64,000 nt of DNA from Beroe forskalii (taxonomy: Eukaryota > Ctenophora > Nuda > Beroida > Beroidae), in NCBI GenBank assembly GCA_011033025.1, contig WFMF01000667.1, forward strand, positions 1-64,000, read 5' to 3'. The position numbers and the translations under genes are program-made. Shown one piece after another: positions 1 to 12,900 of this stretch. The notes beneath the pieces were generated by a model. That model was not told where the DNA came from. It did no database searches and saw only the letters and a program-made list of their open reading frames with translations. The number at the start of each line of letters is the position of its first letter. Within the stretch, counting starts at the first letter, position 1.

Positions 1-179
1 GCGTATAATGACATTAAAAGTGACAGTCGACATATGAATCATTATAATTATTGATTTACGAATTTTACCAATTTATTTACGATCATACGGCTGACTACAA
101 GAATGAGAGTAAATGAATAGAAAATGAACTGTGGACGGCGATCATAATCTACAAGAGATTTAGTCTTGAACTTCTCCAG

Positions 180-335
180 CTGGCCTGGTCGACCAGCAAC
201 CAGTCGGCTAGCTGGTGAGCTAACCGGCCGGCTAGTCAGTCAGCCGGTCGGCTAGCCGGCTAGCTAGTTAGCCAGTCGGCTAGCTGGCTGGCTAGCCAGT
301 TAGCCAGTCCACTAGCCAGTGAGCCAACCGGCTAG
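180..335. repeat. GGCTAGC-rich minisatellite
   Basis: Imperfect tandem repeat built from variants of CAGTCGGCTAGC and GGCTAGCCAG. It is self-complementary in places, because GCTAGC is a palindrome. The surrounding 1-3870 region shows no convincing coding exon. Confidence 0.8.
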
Positions 336-807
336 CAAGTGGCGACTTACTGGCTACCTCACTTTACCCTTACTCCAACACTCCTTTGCCTTCCTTCTCC
401 AAATCAAACCCTCCTTCTCGCCGAGAAGCTGAAGCCTTCTTGGCCGGCCAGCTGGTGGTGTCGGACGCGGAGAAGTTCAAGACTGCCAAGAGCTAAATCG
501 CAATCTAGTATAGCAGTCACCCACAAAGCAGATGATCAAATGGAATTGGACTTATTGCAAAAACTGAAAGTACCTACTATCTATGATCTAGTATACTTTA
601 ACTCAAAGGCATTGTACATTTACTGTGCTAAAAGTGGAACCTGCCTGGTACTGCTGACAGTGATCAGTGTCACTACATCTTTTACTATGCTCCTTAGAGT
701 TATCAAAAGCTACCTGAACTAAAAGTGACATACGCGTATGCGTATCAGTATAACATTAGCAAAAGCATTGATCGCATGCCCGTCGCATGCGATGGGCAAC
801 TCTAAAA

Positions 808-853
808 GACCCTTTTCTCCACAGCGCGAGGGCGCGCAGAGAGAAAAGGTCTT
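808..853. repeat. Short GC-rich inverted repeat
   Basis: An arm reading AGACCCTTTTCTC is matched by GAGAAAAGGTCT around a core rich in GCGCG. It belongs to a run of GC-rich palindromic sequence (about 780-1670) that stands out from the AT-rich surroundings. Probably a non-autonomous element or hairpin; no gene seen. Confidence 0.5.
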
Positions 854-1140
854 CTTTTTATTGCGCTACGACGAAAGCGCGATCCACGGTCTTCACTTGA
901 CGAGTTACCACATAGTTACGTGTCCCTCGCGCAGCGCTCGCTCGCGCGCGCTTTTCTTTTGTCTGTGAAGAGGCGCTTCCGCGCGCAAAATAAGGCCGTT
1001 TCATGGAATCATGGAATAAGGGCGGAAGCAAGCGGATTCACTTAATCCAGGCTACTAACGCCGCGCGCGCAAAAGGGCGCTCTGGTTAGAGCGAGTAAGC
1101 AAGCGCAAGCGGACGTACGCGTAAGCAGCATGTTGATTTT

Positions 1141-1324
1141 CCCTAACCAGGGGCGTCGCGAAACGCTTGCCGCGCCGCGCACTCCGTGCGCGTAACCAGG
1201 GACCTGGTTAGGGCAACATGTTGATGGGTTTGTTCTTGCCCTAACCAGGGCCCTGGTTACGCGCGCCGCACGGAGTGCGCGGCGCGGCAAGCGCTAAAGC
1301 GTATCGACACCCCTGGTTAGGGGA
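1141..1324. mobile_element. GC-rich foldback element with CCCTAACCAGGG arms
   Basis: Long inverted repeat. The left arm starts CCCTAACCAGGGGCG and the right arm ends CCCCTGGTTAGGGG. Within the arms CGCGCCGCGCACTCCGTGCG is answered by its reverse complement. The loop is about 20 bp around 1215-1235. The structure fits a foldback or MITE-like element. I could not identify a clear target-site duplication. Confidence 0.6.
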
Positions 1325-1520
1325 AGGTTTGTTCCTAAGCCCGCATAGGTGTGCGTACGCGCGCGCGCGCTACCCTGAGGAAGCGCGCCGCGCAACGCAG
1401 ACAGGGATATACGTGTTTAGCAAATGGGTTTGAACATGAAGTCTTGAAGAATAATTTTAAAGAATCCATTATCTTTTGCATTGTGTTCATGATATTATGC
1501 AATGAAATATGATGGTTTAA

Positions 1521-1671
1521 CCGTGGTGTTTCCACATAAAAGACGGCGCGCACTCAGTGCGCGCCACTGAGTCCACGCCATTCCCACCTTGGAGATTTAA
1601 TGGTGGGAATGGCGCGCACTCAGTGCCGCGCACTAAGTGCGCGCCGTTTTTATCATGTGGAAACACCACGG
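1521..1671. mobile_element. 151-bp palindromic MITE with TAA flanks
   Basis: The terminal inverted repeats CCGTGGTGTTTCCACA and TGTGGAAACACCACGG are exact. TAA lies directly outside both ends (1518-1520 and 1672-1674). A 3-bp TAA or TTA target duplication is typical of PIF/Harbinger elements, so this is a candidate Harbinger-type MITE; the superfamily is inferred. The inside is GC-rich and itself palindromic (GGCGCGCACTCAGTGCGCGCC). There is no coding capacity. Confidence 0.65.
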
Positions 1672-1674
1672 TAA

Positions 1675-3320
1675 TACCATAATTTCTTTTTTCTTAAACT
1701 TAAAACAACACTATCTTTGTCAGGCGTTGCCTGACCCCTCAAATAATGGGTCTGACGACGTCAGACAACACTATCTATCACAATTAAATTTGAGAATGTT
1801 GTGTCACACTTTGTAAAATTCGCCTGCGGAATGGAAAAGAGATATTTTCGAAATTTATAAATGATAGTTGGAGTAGTGAATCATAAATACAGTTGTGTGA
1901 CATATGTTGATGTAAGTAATATCAAAATTGTTTATTTTATTTTATTCTTATTTCTACAATTCTACAATTCTACAATTATTTTATTTCATTTCAAAGTGTT
2001 TGGGTTTGATTTCATGTTAGAGAATTTTCTTGTTTCTTTGAAATGATCAATCACTTCAAACATAATTCATTTACTTTATATTATTCTCTTATTTCTGCAG
2101 TCAGCTTGATTATCAAAGTATCAAAAGCAAAATTTTGCTCTTACCAGATTCTTAGTCTTTTAAAAATGATTGTATCAAATGTGGACATAATAGTATCTAC
2201 TACTACTGGAACATTTCGGATGTTGTACTCTCCAAAATAGAAACTGTAAGCTACTTAGAGAATAGACAGCAGCAAGTGGAGTATCTTAAAACGAGACCAT
2301 TCCTAGCTAAGAAGAGGTTCTTCAACTTACAATATTAGTTTTATTTTGTTCTTTTTAAACTTCATTGAATTTCGCCTTTTTAATGACCTATCTCTTAATT
2401 TCATGGGAAGCTTATTTTCATCAGACTGATTACTTTAATTTAATTTAATTTAATCTAACTTATTATATTCAGTTTGATAATTTTTAATTTATCTCAATTA
2501 CTTGAAGCATATTTTCCAGTTTTTAATTAACAGATTAATTAATGCTCTGGTTAACACTTCTTTGCATTATTGCAGGTTTTGTTATATAGATTTAATTTAA
2601 ATTTTCAGTATCTCATTAGTGGCTGGAAGATCCAGTTAAAAGTGGAAGTTTGAAGGTAGTTTTATGAAAACAGTGTTGATGTACTTATCAAAATCATTTA
2701 TTTTATTATTTTATTTTTAGTTATATGCATGCAGTGTAGCGCCTTGCTCCAAAGGCAAGATTGTGTGCCTTTGATGTTGGAAGTTCAAAGTTACACCCAA
2801 GCAGTAAATTAACACATCTTTTTTGAGCTTTCATGTAATCATTGTGTCAGTATTTAAGGCTAAAACTCCACTTTAAGCCTGAGATACAATTGCTTCAATG
2901 CAGGTCAGAGGACAGTACATGTGTCTGCATATTGATGCACTGTCAGTCCACACCAGAATAGTCAATAATCAACTTATAGTTTTTACTGTCTACTTAATTA
3001 CGAATCTTCTCAGAATCTCCTTGGTAATAGACTTCCCCAAATTTGATTGTTTAAAGTAGTGCTGTAAAGTTTAAAACTCAATAAAAATAACCATTAAAAA
3101 ATCGTTTTCAATAACTAATTATGCACAAGTTTAATCATTATCTAAAAGCAGTTGCACATATGTGTGCAGACTGCTCGATTTCCTGCTAGAAAAAGACTCA
3201 CAAAATTGTGTGCTTTTGATAAAATCTATGTAGAATACAAATATGAATTTATACAAATATGAATTTATGTTCAAATCATTAAAAAATCTTTTTTTAAGAC
3301 ATCAATCTGCAAGACTTTTC
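1675..3320. other. AT-rich stretch without a recognised gene
   Basis: Long runs of T/A, (TTTAA) repeats near 2435-2455 and direct repeats of ATACAAATATGAATTTAT near 3236-3270. The short open frames at 1861-2046 and 2043-2240 are low-complexity and show no domain. I see nothing to support a gene here, although a 5' untranslated exon of the downstream kinase gene could lie in it unseen. Confidence 0.5.
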
Positions 3321-3327
3321 TCCAACT

Positions 3328-3781
3328 CTGTACTTGAACACCAACATGATCCTTTTAGGCAATGAAATGTGGAGAGCAGTAGGATCTAAGTGAGTCATAC
3401 CAAGAATATATGAAAATATACTATATAAATAAGAATGAGATCCATCCATTGGTGGATCCATCCACTGGTCCTTTACTTCTCTTCACTAAGAGTGTTGATT
3501 AATTTCTTGGTGCCTGGAGTAAAGACAAAGACCAAAGAGCAATTTTCTGTTTCATTCAGGCAGGTGGTCACTGCACTTGACAGTGCTATACCCTGGTACC
3601 AGGGGGTTACTGCTGGGGGGCCTGCCTCATAAAAATCTCTTGCAATTTAAACACCTCAAAAGCTGAGGTGGGTATTGGACTGATGATGCCTGCACACTAC
3701 TCATCTTGGTGTGACTCACTTAGATCTTACTGCTCTCCACATTGGATTACCTAAAGGGATCATGTTGGTGTTAAAGTACAG
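3328..3781. mobile_element. Foldback repeat with 77-bp arms
   Basis: The left arm (3328-3404) and right arm (3705-3781) are inverted copies of each other, sharing for example ACACCAACATGATCC and GATCTAAGTGAGTCA with few mismatches. About 300 bp of unrelated sequence separates them. The right arm ends some 90 bp before the splice acceptor of the first kinase exon. Confidence 0.7.
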
Positions 3782-3873
3782 ATTTATTTGATCCATATTG
3801 GATCTTTCTTCTTTTTCAAGTTTAAATCATATGTGATTCAATTTGTATGATTCAATTTGTTTTACCTTCATAG

Positions 3874-3959
3874 GAATATGAACAAGATTAAAAGGAGATT
3901 GTCCATGACAGTCAATGGTGGAAATGGTCCTCTTGCTACCATCACTGCTGATCAGCTAG
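3874..3959 (+). CDS. N-terminal exon of CDK14-like kinase (MNKIKRRLS exon)
   Basis: An acceptor (TTCATAG at 3867-3873) leads into an ATG at 3878 and 27 codons beginning [15 protein letters not shown], then a donor GTTTGT at 3960. A basic motif of the form MKK-x-KRRLS is conserved near the N-terminus of TAIRE-family CDKs (CDK14 and CDK16-18), which is why I assign this exon to the kinase gene downstream. It ends in phase 1. That phase fits an acceptor two bases before the ATG of either duplicated exon (TGAG|CC ATG at 7873 and 9800). The serine in RRLS is a PKA-like site. The acceptor upstream of the ATG implies at least one further 5' exon. Splicing of this exon is inferred, not seen. Confidence 0.6.
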
Positions 3960-6900
3960 GTTTGTCAAAATATTGTTTTTGATTGTGCAATAAATCTATA
4001 TGATGATTTTGGTAATGAATAATGAATCTGAATGATTTTAAGTATATCTACAAAAGTGTATTGTTTATTTGATCTAATTAGCTGCTTTATTCACCTTGGC
4101 ATTTCTTGCTGTGAAATCTTGCATGCTTTAGCTGTCCTATTTATGATGCAAGCATTTAAATTTGTGACTTTGAGTCACGAAAGAAATAGAGAAAACAAAA
4201 CCATCAAAATCATTTTCAAATTGTAGTTAAGTAGTTAGACAAAGGAACTTCACTGGATATGCAGTACCTAAATGTAAATATTGTTACCGTTTTTGATCTT
4301 TCATCTGAAAGTTTAATGTTTTCTTGGAATCTTTTTTCGTGACTATTTAAGGTCATTGAATATGTTATTATGCCATCCCTATCTTTATTTTCACTGGTAC
4401 CAAGTCTATTTTGGTGTTTTGTTGTAATGACTATTTAGTGAACTGCATATCTTTTTATATATTTATTCTTATACTGATACCATATCATATCGACATACGT
4501 TCTCTCATAATGGAGTAATTGAATATTTAGAAGCCTAAGGTTTACATTACATACCAGCAACATTTCTAGCCTATTATCTACTTATATTCCTCTTTGCTCA
4601 ATTATCATGAGAATAGGATACACATGTTTCCTTCCCATGGCTACTGGTAGATCATCTGATATATATATATGCAATGTGTGTTGATTGATAAAAACTGAGG
4701 ACATGCAAGCCATGTGATGCTTTAGGATGTAGGTTCTATAGGTTGATTATGATTTATGATATTCATACTTCCTGACAAATTTCAAAAAAACCAGAGAGTT
4801 TCAGCATCCAAAATTTATACCTACCTATCCTATAAATAGCTTCTATTCTACTGAAATATAGCCCATCATCTTTCTTTTACAGTACAGATATATAGTTTTG
4901 AATGGTGATATACTGTATACTTCAATCTACAAGAATCGGTATTTCACACTATCGTGCTAATGTGTTAGTGATGATAATGTACCACGTACTAATGAATGTA
5001 GGCACTATTTGTGCGCAGTCATCTATTATCAGCTAATCAAGTTGCTGCATCGAGGCATATTGTCCACTACTAGTACAACAATGCCAATGTGAAAGTTACA
5101 ATTGAGTAGGTATTTTGCCGTCATAACACAGCTCTGAGCTTATGTGGAAGTGTAATCTTTCTTCTTCCTCAGAATCATGATGTGCCTAATATTTGAGTGG
5201 AAAATAACATTGTAAATTCCATATCACAGTAAACAACCTTGCTTACTGGTACGGGCCTACGCCCGTGGAAGTATTAGATTTAAACGTTAAATTAGAAGAA
5301 ATATGGGCGATAGTGCTACCTAAATCGATGATCAAGTGATTACAATATATTAATTTGATTAGATATCATTATTAAGTAATAAAATTTTCGTAACATTATG
5401 AAATAGAAAGTTCTTCTAGCATATAATATTACATGTTTCTACATCAGAAACCCGGGTTTGGGAATTCCATGAGGACAAAACAGTCACTGTATTCTCCGAA
5501 TTCAACGTTTTTATAGATTTCCGAGTGCTCCTTCATAAAATCAACAAAATTAATTTAACGATATTCTGCCACTGTAAAGTGTATTATCTCATATTTCGTA
5601 TGAAAACGTACATAACTCATAATAATCCAATATGTTATCTGAAATATGTTAACTGAAATATGTTAACTGAAAGATTTTGGTACTTACGATAACATTTTAC
5701 TTTATAGGCATCTGAAAATAAAAGTATCGAAACCATAAAACATGACTGATCTCCTCCTTTTCACAAAAACTCTGGCAGTAATTCTAATGATTTATACTGC
5801 ACTCTTGGCACGACACGATGCCACCTATATTGCATTGTAATAGGATAATTGTAGCTCCTTGTCATCAAGTTGTCAAGTGGACTTCATGCTTACTGGAACA
5901 TCAGTGGACCTTGAGTCGTACGTTTTACAAGTTTCAAACTGGTCCTCTTTGAGATATAAAACCCCAATTTAACATTACTCCAAATCGCACATTTGCTACT
6001 GTATATATGTTATACAGCAGTGAATCTTGCCCCCGTCACAGATTAATAATTAGTTGCAGGGATGAAGCCATGGAATGATGAACTCTACGCCCTATTCCTC
6101 ATGTCTTTACGCCCTTTTAATTGATGATGAGCTCCTACCATCGTAAATCTAGTTGCTATATTGCCGTAAACGTAAAAGCATCACCAAACAGAAGACAAGA
6201 TTAAATTCTCGCTGTGAAATTAAAACGTCGCTGCAACAAGAGGCCATAATATTATTCCCATTTTAATATTCTTCCCAATAAATACCCACTATATTATAGC
6301 GTATGTTAATCGGACTTTATGAGCATGTCAACAAGGAACGCGTTTGTTAAACACTGTTCATTGACACTTCATCCTGTTGCGGCTCTATGGAAAGACCCGC
6401 TACTATTGGGTCCATCTTAGGATACTTTTCCAGGGCGCAGCCTGAGGGATGTATCCGGGATATAGACCCGCAGCCCGAAGGGTGAGGGTCTTAACTAACA
6501 TGGGCTCGATCAGGCAAGGGTCTATTCGAGTTAAAGACACCAATGACAGCTTCAGAAGGATCTCTATTAGTTCCAATCTCCTCAACCAATTGGTGTTCTC
6601 CTGCCTACATGTGTTATTTGTGGTGCCTTACGACACACATGCGCCAAATTATATAAACAACCACGAACTTTTGAAGTCTTGAAGGTTCACTGCAATTAAA
6701 TTTGACTTTTAACGCCCTATGCATGAATGATATACGATGCCACATCGGCATTGGCCCATTTTAAGCCCTGATAATTACATCACAGCAAGTGACCCACGTT
6801 TTGTTCATGTGTGACTTTCTCTCTTAGATGGATGCCCCGTACCTGTTTGTCAGTTCCTGTGTGTCAGTGAATGCTGTAGTAGGTTTTAGTTTGACACAGA

Positions 6901-9900
6901 GCGCCCTTAAATTTGACATGTGAGTTCTGTTGAATTTGACATGTGAGTTCTGTAGAGTCTCTGCTGTAACATATTCGACAAATAGTTGGCAGATAGTTGT
7001 AAATTTATGTCTATTGTATGGTCACGTGACCTTTTAGAACTTGAACTGGAGTTATTAGTACGATGCCAAAACCTTCAAGAATCTAAACAAAATATAGTAA
7101 AAATATTGAATAAAACATACACATATTATACCGCTATATTACATATAATTAACAAAACAAATTATAAACACTTCAACTTACAGTGTGACAGCCCACGGTG
7201 GCCACGTTCGCTAAATGACAGTGTTTTCATTTCCCCGGTTCTGTGTTATAGTACGCTCGAGTATATATAACAACACTCTCTCTCTCTCTCTCTCGTTCTT
7301 CTAAATAGAGCTGTCACATAATATACTGACTATAGCAGCGAGCTTCTTTAATATACCTCGTAGTGTTGTTGCCTGGGGTGGAACGTCACAGACATTGTAT
7401 GACCATGTAAGGTCATATCATGACCATATAAGGTCATGTACCGGTGACTTTTTAACTTTATATGGTAGTATCAGTGACGTCACCCAGTACATGCGAGTAG
7501 GGTTGAGTGAGGAGGGTATAGTGTTGACTGTTCTCGGTAGACTTGGTTCTCTCCTTGCACTTGTGTATATTCTCCTATAAGTTGGGTGTCACCGTGTACT
7601 CACTGTGTGTGCAGTAGGAGCTTTACAGGTTTTATATGTGTTGTCGTTGTGGTATAAAGCGGGTTCTTATATACTTATAGAGCTTGTTTGAGTTGCTACA
7701 CTTCTATAGTTTTATATGTTTACCGTTTTGAATATTATACTATATTTTAAATAATTCTGTTTTTAGTTCATTGCGCTCCGTTTTAAACGCATTCGTCGTT
7801 TTTGTCTTTGTATTAGCACAAAACAATATACACTCCGTTTTTCATTGACTCTAATAATTTGACAAGGTTCTGAGCCATGTTTTTCGTGCGATGCTTCAAA
7901 CTTGAGAAAGAATACGAGGAGTATCTGAAGAAAGAACACGGAAAATGCCAGCCGAAACTCAAATCCAAGTCCAAAGTCGGAGCTAAATCCAAAAGCCCTG
8001 ATTCCAAGTCAAAGGACTCTGAACCCCCTGCACCACCCTTGGAGCAACTCACCAAACCTCGATCCGACACTATAGACGAATACGGAGAGCACATCTCGGA
8101 GCTTCCAGACCTCATGGGTCTGCCTGGGATCCACTCCCGAAGTAACTCAGTGGGGGCTGCGTCAGTGGGGCGGCGCCCCTCTGGAGGGAGCCGTCAGCAG
8201 CCGGGGGCGCAGCCCCCCTCAGGGGCTCAGCCCCCCACAGCAGAAGGGAAGCATGCTGCTCTAGGGCGGAGTATCAGTGCAGGGATTTACGAGGACGATA
8301 TTCTGCTGGTGAATTATCTCAAGTTTCAGAGGGAGGGAGTGCCCTACGTGTTCGACGACAGGAAAACACGTGAGATTAATCTCAGTTTTAATTGTTTGCC
8401 AAGTTTATCACTCACCTGATGGCTAAGAGTAGAAAAGCCGCGCACTTGAGCCGCGCACTGGATTTGAAACTCATTTTTTCAATTAAAGAGTACGTCTCTG
8501 ACCCGTTTTCAAACCAAATATGCGTTTTAATAACCTTCCAAGTAATAATTTAGCATTTTCCAAGGTTTTTGGTCGATTTTTGCGTTTTTAACAAAATTTT
8601 TTATTTCTGGTAGCTCCGCGGCAAGCCAGGGTACTTCACGTAGGGTTGAGGTGCACCTTCCACCGCGTTTCAAAAAAAAATTTACTCCAGTGTGTAAAAT
8701 TGGTACCATCTTTTTCCGCACGTTTGGGCGATCACTTCTTTCAATAAAGAGACATTTTCTCTCCTTATGAGTGGGCGTGGTCAGCGCCGATGGTTTGTGG
8801 TGATTTGCGCGTGCGCCCATAGGAAAATAATGAGAAGAGAGAAGGGAGTCAAATTACACTATAATAGCGTTTTATTCCGTTCTTATGGTGGAGCTTTTTA
8901 GAGCAGCTATTTAACGATTAAAATAACCAATGTTTTATCATTCAACCACCTTGAACAACATAAGAACCACTATTGAGTACGTCTTGCTATTTTGAATTTA
9001 TAGAATTGACTCTGAAAACCGTATTTCACCAATTTGAACATGAAACTGCAACGGTTCCATGGGATGATTAAGTGTCATAACGGAAAAAGAAGAGTAGAGA
9101 GATGGTCTATGTAATCCAACACCTTGCATTCCTATGACAGTATGTTTTGACACGTGATCAATGTTTGTAAACATAGGGATAGGAAAATAAACAGGAAAAT
9201 AATGTAGAAAGATCTCTCTCTCTCGTTCTTCTAACTAGAGCTGTCACATAATATACTGACTATAGCAGCGAGCTTCTTTAATATTATACCTCGCTATAGT
9301 GTTGTTGCCTGGGGTGGAGCGTCACAGACATTATATGACCATATAAGGTCATATAATGCCCATATAAGGTCATATACCGCTGACTTTTTAACCTTATATG
9401 GTAGTATCAGTGACGTCACACCCAGTACATGCGAGTAGGGTTGAGTGAGGAGGGTATAGTGTTGACTGTTCTCGGCAGACTTGGTTCTCTCCTTGCACTT
9501 GTGTATATTCTCCTATAAGTTGGGTGTCACCGTGTACTCTGTGTGTGTGCAGTAGGAGCTTTACAGGTTTTATGTGTTGTCGTGGTATAAAGCGGGTCTT
9601 ATAGAGCTTGTTTGAGCTGCTACACTTCTATAGTTTTATATGTTTACCGTTTTGAATATTATACGCCGTTTTAAATAATACTGTTTTTAGTTCATTGCGC
9701 TCCATTCTAAACGCATTCGTCGTTTTTGTCTAGTTGCATTAGCACAAAATAATATACACTACGTTTTCTCATCAATTTTAATAATTTGACAAGGTTCTGA
9801 GCCATGTTTTTCGTGCGATGCTTCAAACTTGAGAAAGAATACGAGGAATACCTAAAGAAAGAACACGGAAAATGCCAGCCGAAACTCAAATCCAAGTCTA

Positions 9901-12900
9901 AAGTCGGAGCTAAATCCAAAAGCCCTGACTCCAAGTCAAAGGACTCTGAACCCCCTGCCCCACCTTTGGAGCAACTCACCAAACCTCGATCTGACACAAT
10001 CGACGAATACGGGGAGCACATTTCGGAGCTTCCAGACCTCATGGGTTTGCCTGGGATCCACTCCCGGAGTAACTCAGTGGGGGCTGCGTCAGTGGGGCGG
10101 CGCCCCTCTGGAGGGAGCCGTCAGCAGCCGGGGGTGCAGCCCCCCTCAGGGGTGCAGCCCCCCACAGCAGAGGGGAAGCATGCTGCCTTAGGGAGGAGTA
10201 TCAGTGCAGGAATATACGAGGACGATATTCTGCTGGTGAATTATCTCAAGTTTCAGAGGGAGGGGGTGCCTTATGTGTTCGACGACAGGAAAACACGTGA
10301 GATTAATCTCTGTACTAATTGTTTGGTCAACTTTGTTTTTCCCTTATTTCTTTAGTTTTTCATGTGGCATGGTTCTAAATCTTTTTCGTCCCTCGATTAT
10401 TCGATTAGAAGAGGATTGCTCAATAACTGTTCCAATTGCAGTGATTTTCCTACTCGCTGAAATTGCAATTTCTAAGAATACCAAGCCAAGATTAGCCATC
10501 ATGAGCATCGCCAATTTAAGTGAAATTCATGCTATTATTTTACTTTCTTTGAAATTTGAAATTAGGTATGTAATGGTTAGTCTTCACTGGCCAAAATACT
10601 TAATATCAAAGTATCAATGAATAACCAATAATAACTAATTAGATTAATTAATTGACGAACAAGCCTATAACTAAATTCGTTATAATGAGGCCTGCTGAAG
10701 CAAAAATAGATATTAATTAATAATGGTAGAAATTAATTATAAGTCCATTTTATCTCATTCCATCATATCATATTCCCGGTTATCTCATTATATTTTAATT
10801 TTTGAATAATATGAAGATTCTATGAACCTAACAATAAATTTAATTCAATTTCGCAGTTCCACAATAGTACCAGTTCCGAGAGCAAGAACCACTTATCTTT
10901 ATCCAAAGCATTTAAATTGAAATCACACGTAATGGATATAAATGTCTAAATTTCCAATGAAAGATACTTCGCAGATCAGTCGCAATTTTAAATGCCGTTT
11001 AATGATACCACGCCCAACAAAATGGTGAAATTTAATGGTGTGCACCCGTCCTGACCCATCGCTATTTTGGGAATTACCATTGCACACCATTGGTTACAAC
11101 TTGAGATCACTCAACCAATATTCATGAACTGAGACGATGTACCACGAATCTCGATCATTATAAAATCGGTACAATCTCCTGATTTGTCATGAAGTATGAG
11201 GTGTGAAGCATGAAGCAGTTTAGTGTGGAGTTATATGGAAATATAGTGAAGAAATAATGATGTCTTGGAGAAGTCGACAGACATTGGATAATTGGATGTA
11301 ACCGGAGTGATATACTTCTGTACTGTGGTTTGTAGATAAAAACACTTTCATTGAAGGCAGCTTAGATTGAGAATACGGTATCTATGTTGTACAAATTTAT
11401 ACAGAGTTTATTAATGTGGAATTCAATGCGGACACAGCTTTGATTGTACCGACATTACTTAGTAAAAGTGGAGAGCTGGATAAGGTATATTGATTGAAAA
11501 CCCTAGCAAGGGCACCTCAAAGGGCTTCTAAATATACTTTGTTTTGATGCTACGGAGAGACTGGAGTACTACGAAGTTCAGAAGTTTTGTGTCGGACAAT
11601 ATATTTTGCTCATCCAGGATCGTTTTGGCGACCATTTAGGATTTTAAAATGCAGAATCCGGTCATCACGGAATTACCGTGCAAAATCGCATCGAATCGTC
11701 TATTATTCTGCTTACAAAGTCTCGGCTTCGCTTCAACCATGTTTGTGGCGGTATGGGTACAGTCACGACTTTCGGACTTCGGCATGAAACTGCTTAATAA
11801 TGTCTGTGCGGCGTGAGGGAAAGAAGACACGATTCAAATCAGTAAATCAGCCTGAGTATTGTAAAATTTAAGTCCTTTTTAGAACTTTAGAAGAGATTGG
11901 GATGCCGGGATACCCCTCATCAAATGAAGGCACATCCCGATTCCTGCGTTGTCAGTGTCTACTACCACCGAGGAATGTTATGAAGTTATGACATTGGGAT
12001 TTCTTCAGAGAGCCAGAAATAGAGGTTGTGCATGTGAACAATTCAAGGGATACTCGGCATTCATTGGTATTTTAATTGTTCGGCAGAGTAAATCATAATA
12101 AATCCTTCAAGGAGCTCGAGCATGGCAGATTCGAAAGAGTTTGTGCTTTTTAAGGCTGAAGAGTTTCCGAATATCATCATGACTCTACGGAGTACCGATT
12201 AGTATTATCGCACTGGCTATATTTACTTAGTTTGTAACATTTCGTTACAAAATATCGCTAGATTCGATCCTTAGTTTCCCACTGCTGTAAGGCTTCGGAT
12301 GATAAAAAGGTGCCAACAGGTTCCCATCACAGATCCCTTAAAAGATTGAAGAGTTGTAGCTTAGTAGGTATACAGTATGAGTTGTAACAAGTAGTAAATA
12401 GTAATCGTGTAAATGATCTGTACTGCGACGCACATCATCTTGGTACCACTAAAATAGATCTTCACAGGCATTTCACTTTCATCGAGTTATGAAAAAATAA
12501 AACTTTTTGCCGAGTTCGTTTGGCTCAACACTTCTTCAACTAATCCATCAATTACACCTAACCACCTAAAAGTCCTGAATAGCCAAAGACGGAATAATAA
12601 ATGATCTATGATCCACGTTATCTTGTCTAATCCTCTCTCCCCTTTATCTTGGAGTCTAACAGTCTGACCCTCAAACCCCCTTCTTAGCTTTAAGTCTAAC
12701 AGTTTTCTTTGGTCCTCAAACCACCTCTTCAAATACAAATGTAACCCTCAAACTAGGCTTTCCATTATCGGCAACAAATTTTTTATCTAGATAAACCGAT
12801 AATTATTTCGGTTTTATCTAGATAAAATTTTTATCTAGATAAAATCTATCATTTTTAAAAACTTTTTTGCCACTGTCCATCTGGTTACTTTCGCTCAATA

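Larger units (their letters stand above)
7278..8399 (+). repeat. Segmental tandem duplication, copy 1 (kinase promoter and first exon)
   Basis: This segment, from the CTCTCTCT tract to just after the exon donor, is repeated about 1.93 kb downstream (9217-10326). Similarity covers about 600 bp of upstream DNA as well as the 493-bp coding exon and stops soon after the donor. The upstream part differs by small indels and base changes. The 0.8 kb between the copies (8400-9216) is not duplicated and holds no recognised gene. Confidence 0.9.
9217..10326 (+). repeat. Segmental tandem duplication, copy 2
   Basis: Second copy of 7278-8399. It keeps the same order: CT-rich tract, the motif TGTTGCCTGGGGTGGA, CArG boxes, CRE, exon and donor. 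Similarity ends about 30 bp inside the following intron, where TTGTTTG is followed by different sequence in each copy. Confidence 0.9.

Noticed and set aside
339-722. 127-codon open frame after the GGCTAGC repeat
   Set aside because: No domain, composition follows the local bases, and no splice or promoter context supports it.
7813-8115. Minus-strand open frame, also at 9707-10042
   Set aside because: Antisense shadow of the duplicated kinase exon; its conservation is explained by the plus-strand protein.
10273-10620. 115-codon plus-strand frame
   Set aside because: Begins inside the kinase exon in another frame and runs into the intron; no domain.
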